From contig JAKOGI010000004.1 in NCBI GenBank assembly GCA_029747015.1, positions 2,230,001-2,294,000 on the forward strand: 64,000 nucleotides of DNA. Direction: 5' to 3'. Each line of letters opens with the position of its first letter. Within the stretch, counting starts at the first letter, position 1. The notes under the pieces were generated by a model. That model was not told the DNA's origin. It searched no databases and saw only the letters and a program-made list of their open reading frames with translations. The DNA comes from Carnegiea gigantea (lineage: Eukaryota > Streptophyta > Magnoliopsida > Caryophyllales > Cactaceae). Both the position numbers and the translations under genes were made by a program. Positions 62,901 to 64,000 of this stretch are shown piece after piece.

Positions 62901-64000
62901 GGTATCAACTTACCAGATTTTAATTTGATGCTCACCTTTCCTTGACTTACTGCTAAGATAATATTAAATACTAGATTTTGATTATTGCATCTCTATTTCC
63001 ATGTGAACTTTTCCCAAAAAAATGTTGAATGACCTTTCTATTATTCTTTGCAGTCCGCAAGTGTTCGAAGGCCATCCTTTTATTGTGGAGGCTGGAGTCA
63101 GTGTGGGTGGCAAAGATGTTAAACAAGTGAGTAGTTGCATCCTTATTGGCTATGTGACTATGTTGAGCATTTAGGTTACAATGGCATTTAACTGGTTTCT
63201 AGAAGGCTGTCTGGTGGCTCTGAGATAACCAAGGTTGATCATCCCGTTAAAATTTTTTATTCAACTGTGGTATAGGTTATGTAGCCTAAAAGATGAATGT
63301 ACCTTTCATTTCTCTGCATAGTTTGAGTCTATTTTCCATGGTCATCTTGTTTCTCTCCTCTTTTTTTTTTTTTTTTTTTTTTTGGGGAGGGGGAGGGGGG
63401 AGGCAGAGGGAAAACTTAGTCACTGTTGTCTTCAGGATATTTTTCTATGGGAGATCTTTCCAGTGAAGGCCTTGCATGTAGCATTTTGATGTCTTAACTG
63501 CAGAAATATACTGTTTTCTCAGACGTGAATGCCGTTGTTATTGCATTATAATTGCCACATTGCTGATGTATTGTTTGGAAGCATGCAAGCTGGTCACATA
63601 TACAGAATGACCAATGTCATTCATCACCATTCTTGCAAATTTAATTGCTGCTTCACTGTAGGGTTTAAATATCTTCCGTTTTGCCAACCGAATTCCACTT
63701 CTTTTTGAGCAAGGTGCTGATGTTGTCACAAGAACAGCGGTAAAGAGGATCAAGTTAAGCAAACTTTTCTAATTCCTATTCTTGTTACTCCCTAGGGTTG
63801 CCTGGGATGTCATTGTGCAAGAAATCTCATGGTAAAATTTTTGTTCAGTTGGGGCAGTTACAAGATAAACCAGGCTCAAGATAAAATTGGAGTGTTTGTT
63901 AGCATTGTGAGCACCAAAATCCCCTTTAAAGGTACTGGAAAGGAATACATTGGTGACGACATTAGTGAGATAGCATCTGCCGTCAAGGTATTTCATCCTT
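56802..64000 (+). CDS. TOP6B: DNA topoisomerase VI subunit B (partial, C-terminus beyond window)
   Basis: Sixteen exons: 56802-56895, 56977-57029, 59292-59389, 59504-59609, 59994-60128, 60304-60355, 60443-60507, 60743-60849, 61284-61386, 61521-61606, 61765-61961, 62585-62700, 62812-62897, 63054-63126, 63662-63753 and 63849-63987. They join to 534 codons; the Arabidopsis protein has about 670. TOP6B is the ATPase subunit of the plant type IIB topoisomerase, which decatenates DNA in the nucleus and is needed for endoreduplication. The GHKL (Bergerat) ATP site is complete: N-box [11 protein letters not shown] (Glu60, Asn64, Asp67), DNGRGM at 163-168 and GKFGLGAKM at 193-201. The H2TH and transducer regions follow ([16 protein letters not shown]; later [16 protein letters not shown]). 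A basic N-terminal tail ([14 protein letters not shown]) may aid nuclear import. Intron 2 is enlarged by a LINE insertion. Catalytic subunit A is not in the window. Confidence 0.95.
57386..58828 (-). mobile_element. 5'-truncated RTE-type LINE in TOP6B intron 2 (LINE 2)
   Basis: Flanked by an exact 11 bp target duplication, CTACTGACTTG, at 57375-57385 and 58829-58839. The 3' end (low coordinates) is a clean (CAA)n on the plus strand, i.e. (TTG)n on the element strand, preceded by the plant RTE tail block. The element is antisense to TOP6B. The 5' end stops inside the RT and carries a 22-base direct repeat (58781-58802 and 58807-58828). It is related to LINE 1 at 15592-17178. Confidence 0.92.
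57737..58799 (-). pseudogene. RTE LINE reverse transcriptase and C-terminal region, frameshifted
   Basis: Minus-strand pieces: 58799-58323 ([24 protein letters not shown], intact catalytic box [11 protein letters not shown]), then 58372-57959 in another frame ([41 protein letters not shown]), then 57949-57737 ([20 protein letters not shown]). The frame change falls in the poly-C stretch near 58361-58369. A stop separates the last two parts. The active-site Asp pair is kept, but endonuclease and N-terminal RT are missing, so the copy cannot move on its own. Confidence 0.88.
59925..59960 (+). repeat. (TG)n microsatellite near a TOP6B 3' splice site
   Basis: About 18 TG units end 33 bases before the exon starting at 59994. 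A T/C-rich tract (TTTCCTTATTCACGTAG) separates them, so the acceptor looks normal. Confidence 0.9.

Overview
The window is nuclear DNA of a flowering plant, almost certainly a eudicot. It has short phased exons with GT-AG introns, AT-rich intergenic DNA, and many plant-type transposable elements (Copia, CACTA, RTE LINE, Helitron, hAT and Harbinger MITEs). I see no bacterial, organellar or viral gene organisation. The species cannot be fixed from sequence alone. All calls come from reading the sequence by eye; exon borders were placed by joining reading frames and matching the gene copies to each other.

Five host genes are present, all on the + strand. (1) 502-4341: the last four exons of a CDK-like Ser/Thr kinase of the plant IBS1/At1g54610 type; its kinase core starts before the window. 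(2-4) 27781-33964, 36331-40205 and 48794-54015: three tandem glycoside hydrolase family 1 beta-glucosidases. Each has 13 exons with identical intron phases and an open reading frame (519, 529 and 509 residues), and each keeps both catalytic glutamates. The copies differ at active-site positions and in the aglycone loop. (5) 56802 to the window end: DNA topoisomerase VI subunit B (TOP6B), 16 exons seen, C-terminus beyond the window.

Between the kinase and the beta-glucosidases (about 4.7-27.7 kb) lies a repeat-dominated stretch. A non-coding segment next to the kinase 3' end (4702-9320) occurs again at 18338-25082. The two copies carry different insertions, so each serves as an empty-site control for the other. 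Copy A holds a 2.6 kb insertion with an Ulp1-like fragment and a 272 bp MITE. Copy B holds a complete Helitron and a 3.4 kb composite insertion with hAT-type MITEs. Between the copies sit a complete but mutated Copia element (9757-14915) and a dead RTE LINE (15592-17178). Two more hAT-type MITEs (25857-27014 and 27126-27459) lead up to the first beta-glucosidase.

The beta-glucosidase cluster is itself broken up by a CACTA transposon with a decayed TNP2-type transposase (41291-45535) and three Harbinger/Tourist-type elements. A second RTE LINE (57386-58828) lies inside TOP6B intron 2. Nine elements have exact target-site duplications readable in the sequence. No wholly unknown gene system is evident. 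The most informative observations are the reciprocal insertion record of the duplicated segment and the active-site and loop divergence among the three beta-glucosidases.
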